Of a DNA stretch of 64,000 nucleotides, positions 1-8,215 are shown piece after piece (within the stretch, counting starts at the first letter, position 1; every line of letters starts with the position of its first letter). The stretch lies in contig NZ_JAJIWO010000003.1 of the NCBI RefSeq assembly GCF_020880695.1, positions 248,001 to 312,000 of the forward strand, written 5' to 3'. The notes below the pieces were generated by a model. That model saw nothing but the letters and a program-made list of their open reading frames with translations. It did no database searches and was not told where the DNA came from. Source of the stretch: Mucilaginibacter sp. UR6-11. GTDB taxonomy: Bacteria > Bacteroidota > Bacteroidia > Sphingobacteriales > Sphingobacteriaceae. The translations under genes and the position numbers were made by a program.

Positions 1-450
1 AACAAAAAATACAAGTTCTTCGGGATGGTAGGTATGCCTAACATCCTCATCTTCCAGATCATATTACCGCTGTTCTCGCCGCTGGCCGACCTGTTTATGA
101 TCCTGGGCCTGTTTGGTGATAAACCGGGCAAGATCCTGATCTATTACGTGGTATTTGTGCTGATAGATTTTATTGTAGGCGTTATTGCCTTCTGGATGGA
201 GAAAGAGGATTACAAAAAGCTGGTGTACATCATTCCGCAGCGTTTTGTATGGCGCCAGCTGATGTACTATATCCTGTTTAAATCATTACGTAAAGCGTTA
301 AAAGGCGAACTAAGCAGCTGGGGTGTTTTGAAGCGTACCGGTAATGTGGGCGTCAACATCGGCCAAAAGAAAACCAAGCCTATGTACCTTGTGGTAGGTT
401 CGCTGGTTGTAGTATTGATAGCTTATTTGTTGTATAGGTATTTTGCTTAA
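1..450 (+). CDS. Glycosyltransferase family 2 membrane protein, C-terminal part only
   Basis: The window opens inside an open frame; 149 residues remain before TAA at 448-450. Seen: two hydrophobic segments near the start, an amphipathic stretch with PQRF and FVWRQ, a WGVLKRTGNV motif and a last membrane segment at the C-terminus. In processive family 2 glycosyltransferases (IcaA/BcsA-like) the end of the membrane domain commonly carries W.KLKRTG. The catalytic GT-A domain lies upstream, so substrate and polymer cannot be told; a cell-surface polysaccharide role is inferred. No partner gene follows on the same strand. Confidence 0.7.
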   Translation, partial: NKKYKFFGMVGMPNILIFQIILPLFSPLADLFMILGLFGDKPGKILIYYVVFVLIDFIVGVIAFWMEKEDYKKLVYIIPQRFVWRQLMYYILFKSLRKALKGELSSWGVLKRTGNVGVNIGQKKTKPMYLVVGSLVVVLIAYLLYRYFA

Positions 451-530
451 TATAATCCGGATTATACTTGTGGATTGCAATCTCCATAATCAGCGCTAAC
501 AACGCCGTAACAAAACCATAGCGGAAATCA

Positions 531-560
531 AAAAAAACTCCCGGACTTTCGACCGGGAGC
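531..560 (-). terminator. Rho-independent terminator of the lipoprotein gene
   Basis: CTCCCGG (538-544) pairs with CCGGGAG (553-559). The A-run at 531-537 becomes a U-run after the hairpin when read on the minus strand. It lies 34 bases past the stop of the minus-strand lipoprotein gene. Confidence 0.8.
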
Positions 561-593
561 TTCCGGGATATTTCCCGATAAAATGCTGATAAG

Positions 594-1196
594 TTATTTT
601 ACTGTTTGAGATTTATAAACTATTTTGGCACTGGTGGTATAGTTCTGAAAATTAGAACCGAAATATATATTCGATGAGAAATTGACCTTATCGGCGGTCC
701 GGTTTAAAAGGATTTGCTGCTCATCAAGTGCCGATTGCACATCAGCATAAGTTTTAACAAACGTAAACGGCCTTTTTACATTTACTTTAACCATGGCTTT
801 ACCGTTGATGGTAGTGTCCGTAACGGTTTTCAACGTTACATTGTTCAGGTTATTATCCACCCAATTAAAGGTTACATCGCCACCCGCATTAACAGTTGTA
901 TAATCAAACCCATGAAGTAATGAGCTGTTAAAGTCCTCGTACAGGTGCACTGCGTACGACTGATCGTAACCAATTGCGCCGAAAATAAGGCTGATGTCTT
1001 CATTATAAACCATTGTAAGCGTTGTATTGTTAACCGAAGTCATAACCGTTTGATCGCTGGTAACAAAGGTTTCGTGGTATATAGAGGTATCCTCATTAGT
1101 TTTTGTTGTCGGCGAAACACCTTGTAATTGACAACCTGCTAATCCGGCCACGCCAACAATAGCGGGCAATAAATAAATCATAAATGTTTTTTTCAT
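594..1196 (-). CDS. Hypothetical lipoprotein of 200 residues
   Basis: An ATG at 1196 is preferred over an in-frame start at 1226, because from 1196 the protein begins MKKTFMIYLL and runs into a lipoprotein signal peptide with lipobox LAGC. The mature part is Thr/Asn-rich with many alternating hydrophobic residues (VTSDQTVMTSVNNTTLTMVY), suggesting an all-beta outer-membrane or periplasmic lipoprotein. No family was recognised. It stands alone between a terminator downstream and a 400-bp AT-rich gap upstream, so it is probably monocistronic. Confidence 0.7.
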   Translation of the reverse strand: MKKTFMIYLLPAIVGVAGLAGCQLQGVSPTTKTNEDTSIYHETFVTSDQTVMTSVNNTTLTMVYNEDISLIFGAIGYDQSYAVHLYEDFNSSLLHGFDYTTVNAGGDVTFNWVDNNLNNVTLKTVTDTTINGKAMVKVNVKRPFTFVKTYADVQSALDEQQILLNRTADKVNFSSNIYFGSNFQNYTTSAKIVYKSQTVK

Positions 1197-1226
1197 ATCT
1201 CGACATCTGCAACATTCATGCGCCAC

Positions 1227-1605
1227 GCGTTAAAACAAAACACTATTACCATATAAATTTAATTACACTTTATTTTTGCCATATCCGTATCTGCCACGCC
1301 TTTATTTTACCATTATCGCAAAAATTAAACTTTAAAATAAGGTCATTACGTATAGTAAAAAGATCACTATGGTTAAATTATTATTCTAATTAGAAATATT
1401 AATGATAAATAGGAAATTATATCTCCTAAATATAAATACTGCATCATCATACTAATAACCAATAACTTATAACAACCATAACCATTTATTAGCAATAAAC
1501 TAATGCAATGCCCTTATCTTTAGTCCGAATTTATTTGCCGGCTATTTGCCGCACTAACTATCACGGGCGAAACAGGTTGGTATTATAAGTAGCTAAGATA
1601 TAACC
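1227..1605. other. AT-rich divergent intergenic region
   Basis: About 380 bases separate the minus-strand lipoprotein gene from the plus-strand phosphoesterase gene and must hold both promoters. A plus-strand TATCTTTA (1515-1522) is one mismatch from the TAnnTTTG -7 box, and a perfect TATTTTTG lies at 1271-1278, but neither has a convincing TTTG 19 bases upstream. I see no ORF, tRNA or strong hairpin. Confidence 0.35.
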
Positions 1606-2514
1606 ATGGAAAGAAGATCAGCATTAAAAAACATCGGCGGCCTTTTACTGGTACCAGGCCTGGGTATGGGTATGAGTGCGGCTAAAGCAAAGCCGGTGTT
1701 GCGGCTGGCACACCTTACAGATGTGCATTTGAAAGATGAGTTTGGCGCACCGGCTAAATATGTTAAATGCCTTCATCACCTGCAGCAGCAAAACCCCAAA
1801 CCTGATCTGATTTTAAACGGCGGTGATATCGTATTTGATATGAATAAAGAAAATATCAACGCTATAGACCGGCAGTGGCAGTTAACCAAAAGCATCCTGA
1901 AAAACGAGTGCAGCATACCAACGCATTATTGCTTGGGCAATCATGATATCTGGTGGTATGAGAACAACAAGGGGCAGTCTGCCTACGGCAAGCAATATTC
2001 GCTTGATCAGTTACAGTTAAGTAAGCCTTATTACAGTTTTACGCAAAACGGCTGGAAGTTCATCCTGTTGGATAGCGTGCACCTGGACATAGACAATACC
2101 TGGTACATAGGTAAGCTGGGCGACGAGCAATTTGCCTGGCTGGAGAACGAATTACAATCAACCGACCCGAAGATGCCCGTATTGGTACTATCGCATATCC
2201 CTATTCTTACCGCTGTGCTGATGATAGAAGATAATATCGTTAACAAATGGCAAATGCTGGGCGGCGATATGCATACAGATACCGCTAAAATCATCAATCT
2301 TTTTTATAAACACCCCAGTGTAAAGCTTTGCTTAAGCGGGCACATCCACCTGCGCGATAAAGTTGTCTATAACAACGTAACCTACATTTGCAATGGCGCG
2401 GTAAGCGGCGCCTGGTGGGAAGGCAACAAGCGCGAAACAGCGCCGGGCTATGGGTTAATTGATCTGTATGCTGACGGAAGCTTTGACGAAAAATATATAA
2501 ATTATTTGGGATAG
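1606..2514 (+). CDS. Calcineurin-like metallophosphoesterase, exported
   Basis: A 302-residue protein with the complete metallophosphatase motif series: TDVH (D39, H41), NGGD (D74), GNHD (N112-H113-D114), SHIP (H197) and GHIH (H246, H248). These coordinate a dinuclear metal centre that hydrolyses phosphoesters. The N-terminus MERRSALKNIGG, then a Gly/Leu-rich stretch and AxA (SAAKAKP), resembles a twin-arginine export signal, so a periplasmic enzyme is likely. It is close to the Icc/YfcE-like 'metallophosphoesterase' class; the substrate is unknown. No operon partner. Confidence 0.85.
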   Translation: MERRSALKNIGGLLLVPGLGMGMSAAKAKPVLRLAHLTDVHLKDEFGAPAKYVKCLHHLQQQNPKPDLILNGGDIVFDMNKENINAIDRQWQLTKSILKNECSIPTHYCLGNHDIWWYENNKGQSAYGKQYSLDQLQLSKPYYSFTQNGWKFILLDSVHLDIDNTWYIGKLGDEQFAWLENELQSTDPKMPVLVLSHIPILTAVLMIEDNIVNKWQMLGGDMHTDTAKIINLFYKHPSVKLCLSGHIHLRDKVVYNNVTYICNGAVSGAWWEGNKRETAPGYGLIDLYADGSFDEKYINYLG

Positions 2515-2799
2515 TCTTATCAAGGTCGCTGTTAGTCAATAGCTGGCGTGCGGGCTTATTGTCAGTGCAAAAGGTGATCCACCCATTAAAAAAGCGGAAA
2601 AAAAGACCGATTTTTAATTAGTTGACGATCAATAGATTAATTAACGAATATACTTAAGGATACTGACGAATAAGGGTGATTCAAAGTGATCCACCAAAAA
2701 GCTTAAACTATTTATTTGCAATAAGTTAGCCCGAAAATGCGATCCGGGTGATCCGCATTTAAATGTGGATCACTTCACAATAAAAACGGGGTGTTTTTG
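2515..2799. repeat. Convergent intergenic region with repeated GTGATCC motifs
   Basis: This 285-bp gap separates two convergent genes. The motif GGTGATCCACC occurs at 2573-2583, AAGTGATCCACC at 2684-2695 and GGGTGATCCGC at 2746-2756, with an inverted copy GTGGATCACTT at 2765-2775 and a degenerate GGGTGATTC at 2674-2682. The segment 2738-2760 is also an imperfect palindrome (ATGCGATC / GATCCGCAT). There is no U-run typical of a terminator and no ORF. Confidence 0.55.
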
Positions 2800-3303
2800 C
2801 TAAAGGACCGGCCTGATCTCTGCGATCTTCTCTATCAAACAAACCGCGTAAGCAACAACGCCTTCTTCGCGGCCTATAAAGCCAAGTTTTTCGTTGGTGG
2901 TAGCTTTGATCGAGATATCATCCTCGGTGATGCCCGCAGCAGCCGCTATATGGATTTTCATGGCAGGGATATGCGGATTGATCTTGGGTGCTTCCAGGCA
3001 TACCATGGCGTCGATATTGCCTATCTCCCAGCCTTTTTCGCGCAGTAATACCATTACATGTTGTAATAGCTTTAAACTGCTGATACCTTTCCAGCGGTCG
3101 TCTGTGTTTGAAAAATGGAACCCTATATCGCGCAGGTTGGCGGCGCCCAGTAAAGCATCGCAAATGGCGTGCAGCAACACGTCGGCATCCGAGTGGCCAA
3201 AGGCCCCGGCATGGTGTTCCAGGTCTACGCCCCCTAAAACAAACGGATGGTGCTCTTTTAATTGATGGACATCAAAGCCAAAACCTACTCTTATTTTCCC
3301 CAT
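2800..3303 (-). CDS. ispF: 2-C-methyl-D-erythritol 2,4-cyclodiphosphate synthase
   Basis: A 167-residue protein of normal IspF length. It converts CDP-methylerythritol 2-phosphate to methylerythritol 2,4-cyclodiphosphate, the fifth step of the MEP isoprenoid pathway, as a cytoplasmic homotrimer. Visible motifs are GFGFDVHQL (zinc ligands D11 and H13), GHSDADVLLHAICDALLGA with the third zinc-ligand His, and the C-terminal IKATTNEKLGFIGREEG signature. ATG 3303 overlaps the porV stop by one base (TAATG on the minus strand), so the two genes are probably translationally coupled although their functions are unrelated. Confidence 0.97.
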   Translation of the reverse strand: MGKIRVGFGFDVHQLKEHHPFVLGGVDLEHHAGAFGHSDADVLLHAICDALLGAANLRDIGFHFSNTDDRWKGISSLKLLQHVMVLLREKGWEIGNIDAMVCLEAPKINPHIPAMKIHIAAAAGITEDDISIKATTNEKLGFIGREEGVVAYAVCLIEKIAEIRPVL

Positions 3304-4472
3304 TATTTTTTAGCTCCGAAGTTTAATGACAAGGTGAATCTTAAGGTGTTGGCCAGCGGGCTGTTTTGCTGGCTGGCAGCCAGGTATGAAAAGTCAAACT
3401 TATAAATATCATATTTAAGCCCTAAACCAAGCGTAAGGTATTGGCGCCCGCCTTTAGCGGCATTTTCATAAAAGTAGCCTCCGCGTATAGCAAACTGCTG
3501 ATCATACACATACTCGATACCAGGCGAAAAAGTAACCTCTTTTATCTCCTCACTAAAACCGCCCGGCGCATCAGCAAACGACCCGAAAAGTGCAGCCGGA
3601 ACAGAGATATTATCATCTTTCCCTTTAATGATATTGCCGTTGGCATCTCTGATGGGCGGTGTCGGCACCAATAGTTTGTTCAGGTCCAGCGTAAACGTTA
3701 ACTGGTTAAACTCATCGATGTTTAACGTATTGGCAGCGCCTATTTTTAAGTTGGTTGGTAAAAAGTAGGAGGGCCCAACGTCCGAGTAGCTAACCTTTGA
3801 GCCTATGTTTGAGATATTGATCCCGTAACTTAAAGTAGCGTCCTTGCCAAATTGCTGATAGGTATTGGTATGGTACATAGATACGTCGGCAGCTACCGCG
3901 TTACCGGCTTTGGTTTGCTGGCTTGAGCCTGACGCAAATGACTGGTTGGACAGGTTTGAATGGATATATCGCAAAGTTAAACCAAGTGAGAAATTATTGC
4001 CGAACTTACGGGCAAATGATCCGTCGATTGAGAATTCGCTGGGACGATAGGTACCCTGGTCGTTTTGATTGGCATCAACCAGCTGGATAGAACCCAAGTT
4101 AAAATAACGCAATGACGCTCCTATAGTATTCCTGTTATCCAGCTTATGCGCGAAACTTAAGTAGGATAAACTAACGTCAGGCACCAGGTGGCGCAACCAT
4201 GGGCTGTAGGATAAAGCTACGCTGTTACTGGCGCTGTCTAAAAAAGCAAGTTTTGACGGGTTCCAGAAGTTTGCATTTACATCCGGCGATAAAGCCACGC
4301 CGGCCTCTCCCATTGATCCTGAACGTGAATCGGGTGATATATTTAAAAAGGGTACTGCAGTGGGTATTGATTTTGAATTATTACTACCGTTTGTACTGGT
4401 TTGAGCAAGGGCAAATAAAGGCGATAAGATTATTAAATATATAACAGAGATCTTACTGTAATAGAACTTCAT
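3303..4472 (-). CDS. porV: Type IX secretion outer-membrane protein PorV (LptO)
   Basis: 389 residues with a signal peptide ending near LFALAQT, then TAVPFLNISPDSRSGSMGEAGVALSPD and NFWNPSKLAFL, the conserved N-terminal block of PorV in the FadL-like PorV/PorQ family. The rest is amphipathic strands and a terminal YLAASQ...FTLSLNF strand, fitting a 14-stranded barrel. PorV shuttles T9SS cargo from the translocon to the PorU sortase and attachment complex. It is the first gene of a two-gene unit with ispF and is divergent from gldJ, another T9SS/gliding gene. No porU is next to it. Confidence 0.9.
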   Translation of the reverse strand: MKFYYSKISVIYLIILSPLFALAQTSTNGSNNSKSIPTAVPFLNISPDSRSGSMGEAGVALSPDVNANFWNPSKLAFLDSASNSVALSYSPWLRHLVPDVSLSYLSFAHKLDNRNTIGASLRYFNLGSIQLVDANQNDQGTYRPSEFSIDGSFARKFGNNFSLGLTLRYIHSNLSNQSFASGSSQQTKAGNAVAADVSMYHTNTYQQFGKDATLSYGINISNIGSKVSYSDVGPSYFLPTNLKIGAANTLNIDEFNQLTFTLDLNKLLVPTPPIRDANGNIIKGKDDNISVPAALFGSFADAPGGFSEEIKEVTFSPGIEYVYDQQFAIRGGYFYENAAKGGRQYLTLGLGLKYDIYKFDFSYLAASQQNSPLANTLRFTLSLNFGAKK

Positions 4473-4614
4473 TGTCCGGTCGGTTTTATTAATTGGATAA
4501 ATATAGGCTAATTATGTGTTTTGGTTACAAGGCTGTACAAGTTTTTTAAATTAAAAGTTACCTTATACGTAACACAAATATTAGTTTTTACGTTAAAAGA
4601 TCAAACGTGCTAAA

Positions 4615-4643
4615 TTGTTTATTCAACACCCGATTAACTTTAG
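4615..4643 (+). promoter_or_regulatory. Possible promoter of gldJ
   Basis: TTG (4615-4617) and TAACTTTA (4635-4642) resemble the -33 and -7 elements, but the spacer is 17 and the -7 box has one mismatch. They sit about 55 bases before the gldJ ATG. Confidence 0.3.
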
Positions 4644-4695
4644 TATTTTAATTAAAAAAATTTATAAATTTACCCGTATATATAATTGTAAAAAT

Positions 4696-6270
4696 ATGAA
4701 AATACTTTTTACTAACACTGCTATAGTGCTGGTGATTGCAACGTTGTTGAGCAGTTGTTTTTTTAACAAGCACCCAAAGTCGCAGAAAACCGGTATACCG
4801 TATAATGATAAAAAATATGGTTACCAAAAATTCAGACAAACCCACCCGGCACCGGGACCGGGACTGGTAGCAATTGAAGGCGGTACATTTGTATTAGGCG
4901 GCAGTGCAGACCAGGATATTAACTTTGAGTATAACAATGTGCGCAAAAGGGTAACTATCCCTGCTTTTTATATGGATGAGACAGAAGTAGCTAACCAGGA
5001 TTGGCTGGATTACTTACACTGGATTAGTGCGACATTCCCTACAGATCACGAATTGTATTATAACGCACTGCCTGATACCCTGGTATGGCGCAGGCCTTTA
5101 TCCTATAATGAGCCTTATGTAAGTAACTACCTGCGTCACCCTGCTTTCCAGGATTATCCTGTAGTAGGTGTTACCTGGGACCAGGCACAGGATTATTGTG
5201 TTTGGCGTACCGACCGGATGAACGAATTTATTTTACAAAGTCAGGGTAAAATTATTAACCCCCGCGCTGCAAAAGCTACAGCAGGCGCAGCGGCTGCCAA
5301 TGCGCAAAAAGTACCGTTTAATACAGATATGTATCTAAACAATCAATTTAGAGGTGCAGGTATAGACGGTAAAAAAATGACCGCTGATTTAAATGGAAAA
5401 CCTGCTGCCGGCAGTAAGAAAGCTGTCAGACCGGTAACTGTTGAAGATGGAATTTTAAAACCGGCCTACCGCTTACCTACCGAGGCCGAATGGGAATACG
5501 CTGCGCTGGCGCTTGCCGGTAATACCCAGTTTGAAAACATAACCGACGGTAAAATATATCCGTGGAACGGCTTAGGTGTGCGCTCTGCAAAAAAAGCCAC
5601 CCGTGGCCTTATCCTGGCTAACTTTAAACGTGGCGCCGGTGACAACGGCGGTGTTGGCGGTTACTTAAATGATAAAGCCTTTATCACCGCTCCTACACGT
5701 TCATACCAGCCAAATGATTTTGGTTTGTATAATATGGCAGGTAACGTTAATGAGTGGGTACAGGATACCTACCGCCAAATGAGCTTCGAAGATGTGGATG
5801 ACTTTAACCCTTTCCGTGGTAATGAGTTTACTGACAAACGCTTAGCTGACCCGGCTACCGGCAAATATGCTAAAGACAAATATGGCCGCCCAATCAAAGA
5901 TCCGGCGAAATCGGCAAAAAAAATGACTTATGCCGAGTTAATCGCTTCGCAAACAGCGGCTGCCACACCGGCAGCTCCGTCTAAAGATCCTTTGGCCGGC
6001 AAAGCTTACAATGCAGATGCCCGCGGTTTCCTTGATACAGTAAACACCAGTTTATATGGTACAACTACGTTGGTGAGCAACCATTCTAAAGTGTACAAAG
6101 GCGGTTCATGGAATGACCTGGCTTACTGGCTAAACCCTGCAACCCGCCGTTTTATGAATGAGGACGATGCAAGTGCCGAAGTTGGTTTCCGTTGCGCAAT
6201 GGATTTAGTTGGTGCACCTGAAATACACCCCGGAGGCAAACCACACTTTAGCGTTAAGAAAGCTAAATAA
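4696..6270 (+). CDS. gldJ: Gliding motility / type IX secretion lipoprotein GldJ
   Basis: ATG 4696 is chosen over the in-frame TTG at 4615 because from 4696 the protein starts with a lipoprotein signal (IATLLSSC, lipid-bearing C21). The 524-residue product has a formylglycine-generating-enzyme-like fold: GPGLVAIEGGTFVLGG, FYMDETEVANQDWLDYLHW, LRHPAFQDYPVVGVTWDQA, YRLPTEAEWEYAA, GNVNEWVQDTYR and GGSWND...RRFMN...GFRCA. The DKKYGYQ segment near the start and the DTLVWRRPLSYNE region match GldJ rather than GldK. GldJ stabilises the GldK/GldN ring of the T9SS and is not known to be an enzyme. Two Ala/Lys-rich inserts (near residues 190-205 and 425-440) are probably loops. Confidence 0.93.
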   Translation: MKILFTNTAIVLVIATLLSSCFFNKHPKSQKTGIPYNDKKYGYQKFRQTHPAPGPGLVAIEGGTFVLGGSADQDINFEYNNVRKRVTIPAFYMDETEVANQDWLDYLHWISATFPTDHELYYNALPDTLVWRRPLSYNEPYVSNYLRHPAFQDYPVVGVTWDQAQDYCVWRTDRMNEFILQSQGKIINPRAAKATAGAAAANAQKVPFNTDMYLNNQFRGAGIDGKKMTADLNGKPAAGSKKAVRPVTVEDGILKPAYRLPTEAEWEYAALALAGNTQFENITDGKIYPWNGLGVRSAKKATRGLILANFKRGAGDNGGVGGYLNDKAFITAPTRSYQPNDFGLYNMAGNVNEWVQDTYRQMSFEDVDDFNPFRGNEFTDKRLADPATGKYAKDKYGRPIKDPAKSAKKMTYAELIASQTAAATPAAPSKDPLAGKAYNADARGFLDTVNTSLYGTTTLVSNHSKVYKGGSWNDLAYWLNPATRRFMNEDDASAEVGFRCAMDLVGAPEIHPGGKPHFSVKKAK

Positions 6271-6287
6271 GCTGATACCAGCTACAT

Positions 6288-6330
6288 AAAAAAAGAGCGG
6301 CCTGAAAATAATTCAGGCCGCTCTTTTTTT
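6288..6330 (+). terminator. Bidirectional terminator between gldJ and the biotin carrier gene
   Basis: A perfect 12-bp stem GAGCGGCCTGAA (6295-6306) / TTCAGGCCGCTC (6312-6323) has a 5-base loop, seven A before and seven T after, so it can end transcription from both sides. The stop codon of the minus-strand carrier gene lies in its flank. Confidence 0.95.
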
Positions 6331-6829
6331 ATGTAAACTGCAACAGGATCTGCCCTTTTTCCACCTTATCCCCGGGCTTTATTTTGATCGATCTGATTTC
6401 GGTATTAACCGGCGATTTGATAATGTTCTCCATCTTCATGGCTTCAAGGATAAACAGGCTGTCGCCTTTTTGTATAGCCATGCCTTCTGTAACAAAAACT
6501 TTTAATACCATACCGGGCATAGGCGCCTTAAGCTCACTTATTTTGGAACCCGATAAACCGGTCAGGCCCATTTTTTCAAGCAATAGATCAAACTGATCTT
6601 TTGCGCTGATGTTGTAGATATTATTGTTCACCCTGATCTGCGCCGTTTTTGATGCTTTGTCAAACGCTATAACCTCGGCGTTGTATGATCTTAACTGATC
6701 AATAATATGCCAGGCAGACGGGCTGAGCTGTTTGATATCAGCAGTTATCTGTTCATCATTTAACGTTACGCCGTCACCATTCTTATTAAGAGTATAGTCA
6801 AACTTGCCGTTTATCTTTAACTGGTACAT
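6329..6829 (-). CDS. Biotin carboxyl carrier subunit of an acyl-CoA carboxylase
   Basis: 166 residues from ATG 6829 (MYQLKINGKF); an in-frame start at 6868 would overlap the preceding gene and is disfavoured. The C-terminal 70 residues are a biotinyl domain with APMPGMVLKVFV and the EAMKMEN biotinylation motif (lysine near 132). The N-terminal 90 residues resemble the linker domain of stand-alone propionyl/acetyl-CoA carboxylase carriers of Bacteroidota. It would shuttle CO2 between biotin carboxylase and carboxyltransferase subunits, neither of which is in the window. It follows the DUF4159 gene by four bases. Confidence 0.88.
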   Translation of the reverse strand: MYQLKINGKFDYTLNKNGDGVTLNDEQITADIKQLSPSAWHIIDQLRSYNAEVIAFDKASKTAQIRVNNNIYNISAKDQFDLLLEKMGLTGLSGSKISELKAPMPGMVLKVFVTEGMAIQKGDSLFILEAMKMENIIKSPVNTEIRSIKIKPGDKVEKGQILLQFT

Positions 6830-6833
6830 AATA

Positions 6834-7496
6834 TTATTGCGTGAAGATGTATTGAATAAGATTAGCACCCATTTTAAGCGCTTTTAAGCGATTTTCCTGG
6901 GTATCGCCGGCATAGGTTCCATAATCCTCCCAACCATTGCCCAGATCGCACTCATAGGTGTAAAAACAAACCAGGCGGCCCTTATATATCAGCCCAAACC
7001 CTTGCGGGCGCTTACCATCATGCTCATGGATCTTAGGGAGGCCGTTGGGAAACGGATATTTTTGACGGTAGATTGGATAATTAACCGGCAATTCCACAAA
7101 ATCAAGTTCAGGGAATACTTTTTTCATTTGCGGGCGGATAAATTTATCCAGCCCATAATTATCATCAATATGCAAAAAGCCCCCGCCGGTTAAATACTTG
7201 CGCAGGTTGCCGGCTTCCTGGTCTGAGAAAATAACATTACCATGCCCGGTCATAAAAACAAACGGATAGTTAAACAACTGGGCGCTTCCCGGCTCAACAA
7301 TGTCATCATCAGCCTGGAAATTGGTTTTTAAGTTTTGATTGCAAAATTTGATCAAATTGGGCAGGGCCGTGCGGTCGCCATACCAATCGCCCCCACCGCT
7401 ATATTTGAGCTTGGCCATTTTATAGGTCGGCGCATTAAAGCTGCTTACGATCAGCAGCAAAACGCCTGCGCAAAACATAAGGACGGTCTTCTTCAT
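6834..7496 (-). CDS. DUF4159 family exported protein
   Basis: 220 residues with an N-terminal signal peptide (KKTVLMFCAGVLLLIVSSFNA). Motifs YSGGGDWYGDRTALPNL, MTGHGNVIFSDQEAGNLRKYL, GGGFLHIDDNYGLD and FPNGLPKIHEHDGKRPQGFG are typical of stand-alone DUF4159 proteins, which share a glutamine-amidotransferase-like fold with ThuA-type proteins. No enzymatic activity is established. It abuts rsmE without a gap and precedes the biotin carrier by four bases, so it belongs to the minus-strand operon beginning further upstream. Confidence 0.88.
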   Translation of the reverse strand: MKKTVLMFCAGVLLLIVSSFNAPTYKMAKLKYSGGGDWYGDRTALPNLIKFCNQNLKTNFQADDDIVEPGSAQLFNYPFVFMTGHGNVIFSDQEAGNLRKYLTGGGFLHIDDNYGLDKFIRPQMKKVFPELDFVELPVNYPIYRQKYPFPNGLPKIHEHDGKRPQGFGLIYKGRLVCFYTYECDLGNGWEDYGTYAGDTQENRLKALKMGANLIQYIFTQ

Positions 7497-8204
7497 TTAC
7501 CTGTTTAAAAAGTTCACTTCAAAGCAAGCTTCCAGGCCGGCGGTCTCGGTGCGCAGCCTGCTTTCACCTAAAGTTATGGCTTTATATCCATTATGCAAAG
7601 CGGCATCAATTTCGGCAGGCGAAAAATCGCCTTCGGGGCCAATTAATATCAGATACCTGCCCTGCTTTTGCAAATGGGCACTCAGGCTTGTTTTTTCGCC
7701 AGGCTCGCAATGGGCAATGTATTTCTGCCCGTCAAACGGTTGCGCCAAAAATTTGTTCAGGGCAGTTGGCTCATTTAAAACGGGGTGATATGCTTTAAGC
7801 GATTGCTTTATGGCGGCTGTTATGATCTTGGTTAAACGTTCGGTTTTAGCTTCTTTACGTTCAGACCGCTGGCAGATGATCAGGGATATTTCGTCAATGC
7901 CGATCTCGGTAGCTTTTTCAAGGAACCATTCCAGCCTGTCCAGGTTCTTTGTCGGGGCGATGGCAATATGCAGGTAATGATTCCGTTTGTTGTAACCAGT
8001 TACCACATTGGTTATCTGCAGGATCGTTCTTTTAGGGTGCGCGTCTTTGATTTGGGCAGTATATAAACCGCCGCAGCCATCTATCAGCTGTACCTCGGCA
8101 CCGGCTTCCAGGCGTAAAACCCGGATGGCATGTTTGCTTTCTTCTTCACTAAGAAAGTATTGGGGGTGTGAGGGTGCTATGTCCGGCGTGTAAAAAAGAT
8201 GCAT
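7497..8204 (-). CDS. rsmE: 16S rRNA (uracil1498-N3)-methyltransferase RsmE
   Basis: 235 residues, the usual RsmE length. The N-terminal PUA-like part shows MHLFYTPDI and SKHAIRVLRLEAGAEVQLIDG; the C-terminal SPOUT knot shows YLILIGPEGDFSPAEIDAA and ITLGESRLRTETAGLEA, the SAM-binding trefoil. It methylates N3 of U1498 in helix 44 of 16S rRNA. Adjacent genes are DUF4159 downstream (stop and start touch) and the CBS/CorC protein 11 bases upstream. Confidence 0.96.
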   Translation of the reverse strand: MHLFYTPDIAPSHPQYFLSEEESKHAIRVLRLEAGAEVQLIDGCGGLYTAQIKDAHPKRTILQITNVVTGYNKRNHYLHIAIAPTKNLDRLEWFLEKATEIGIDEISLIICQRSERKEAKTERLTKIITAAIKQSLKAYHPVLNEPTALNKFLAQPFDGQKYIAHCEPGEKTSLSAHLQKQGRYLILIGPEGDFSPAEIDAALHNGYKAITLGESRLRTETAGLEACFEVNFLNR

Positions 8205-8215
8205 TAGCAGACAGA

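Noticed and set aside
2894..3265. 123-codon plus-strand frame opposite ispF
   Set aside because: It is the antisense of a clear ispF gene, without family features or start signals.
4615..4695. Longer GldJ beginning at TTG 4615
   Set aside because: It would put 27 residues before the lipoprotein signal and overlaps promoter-like sequence.
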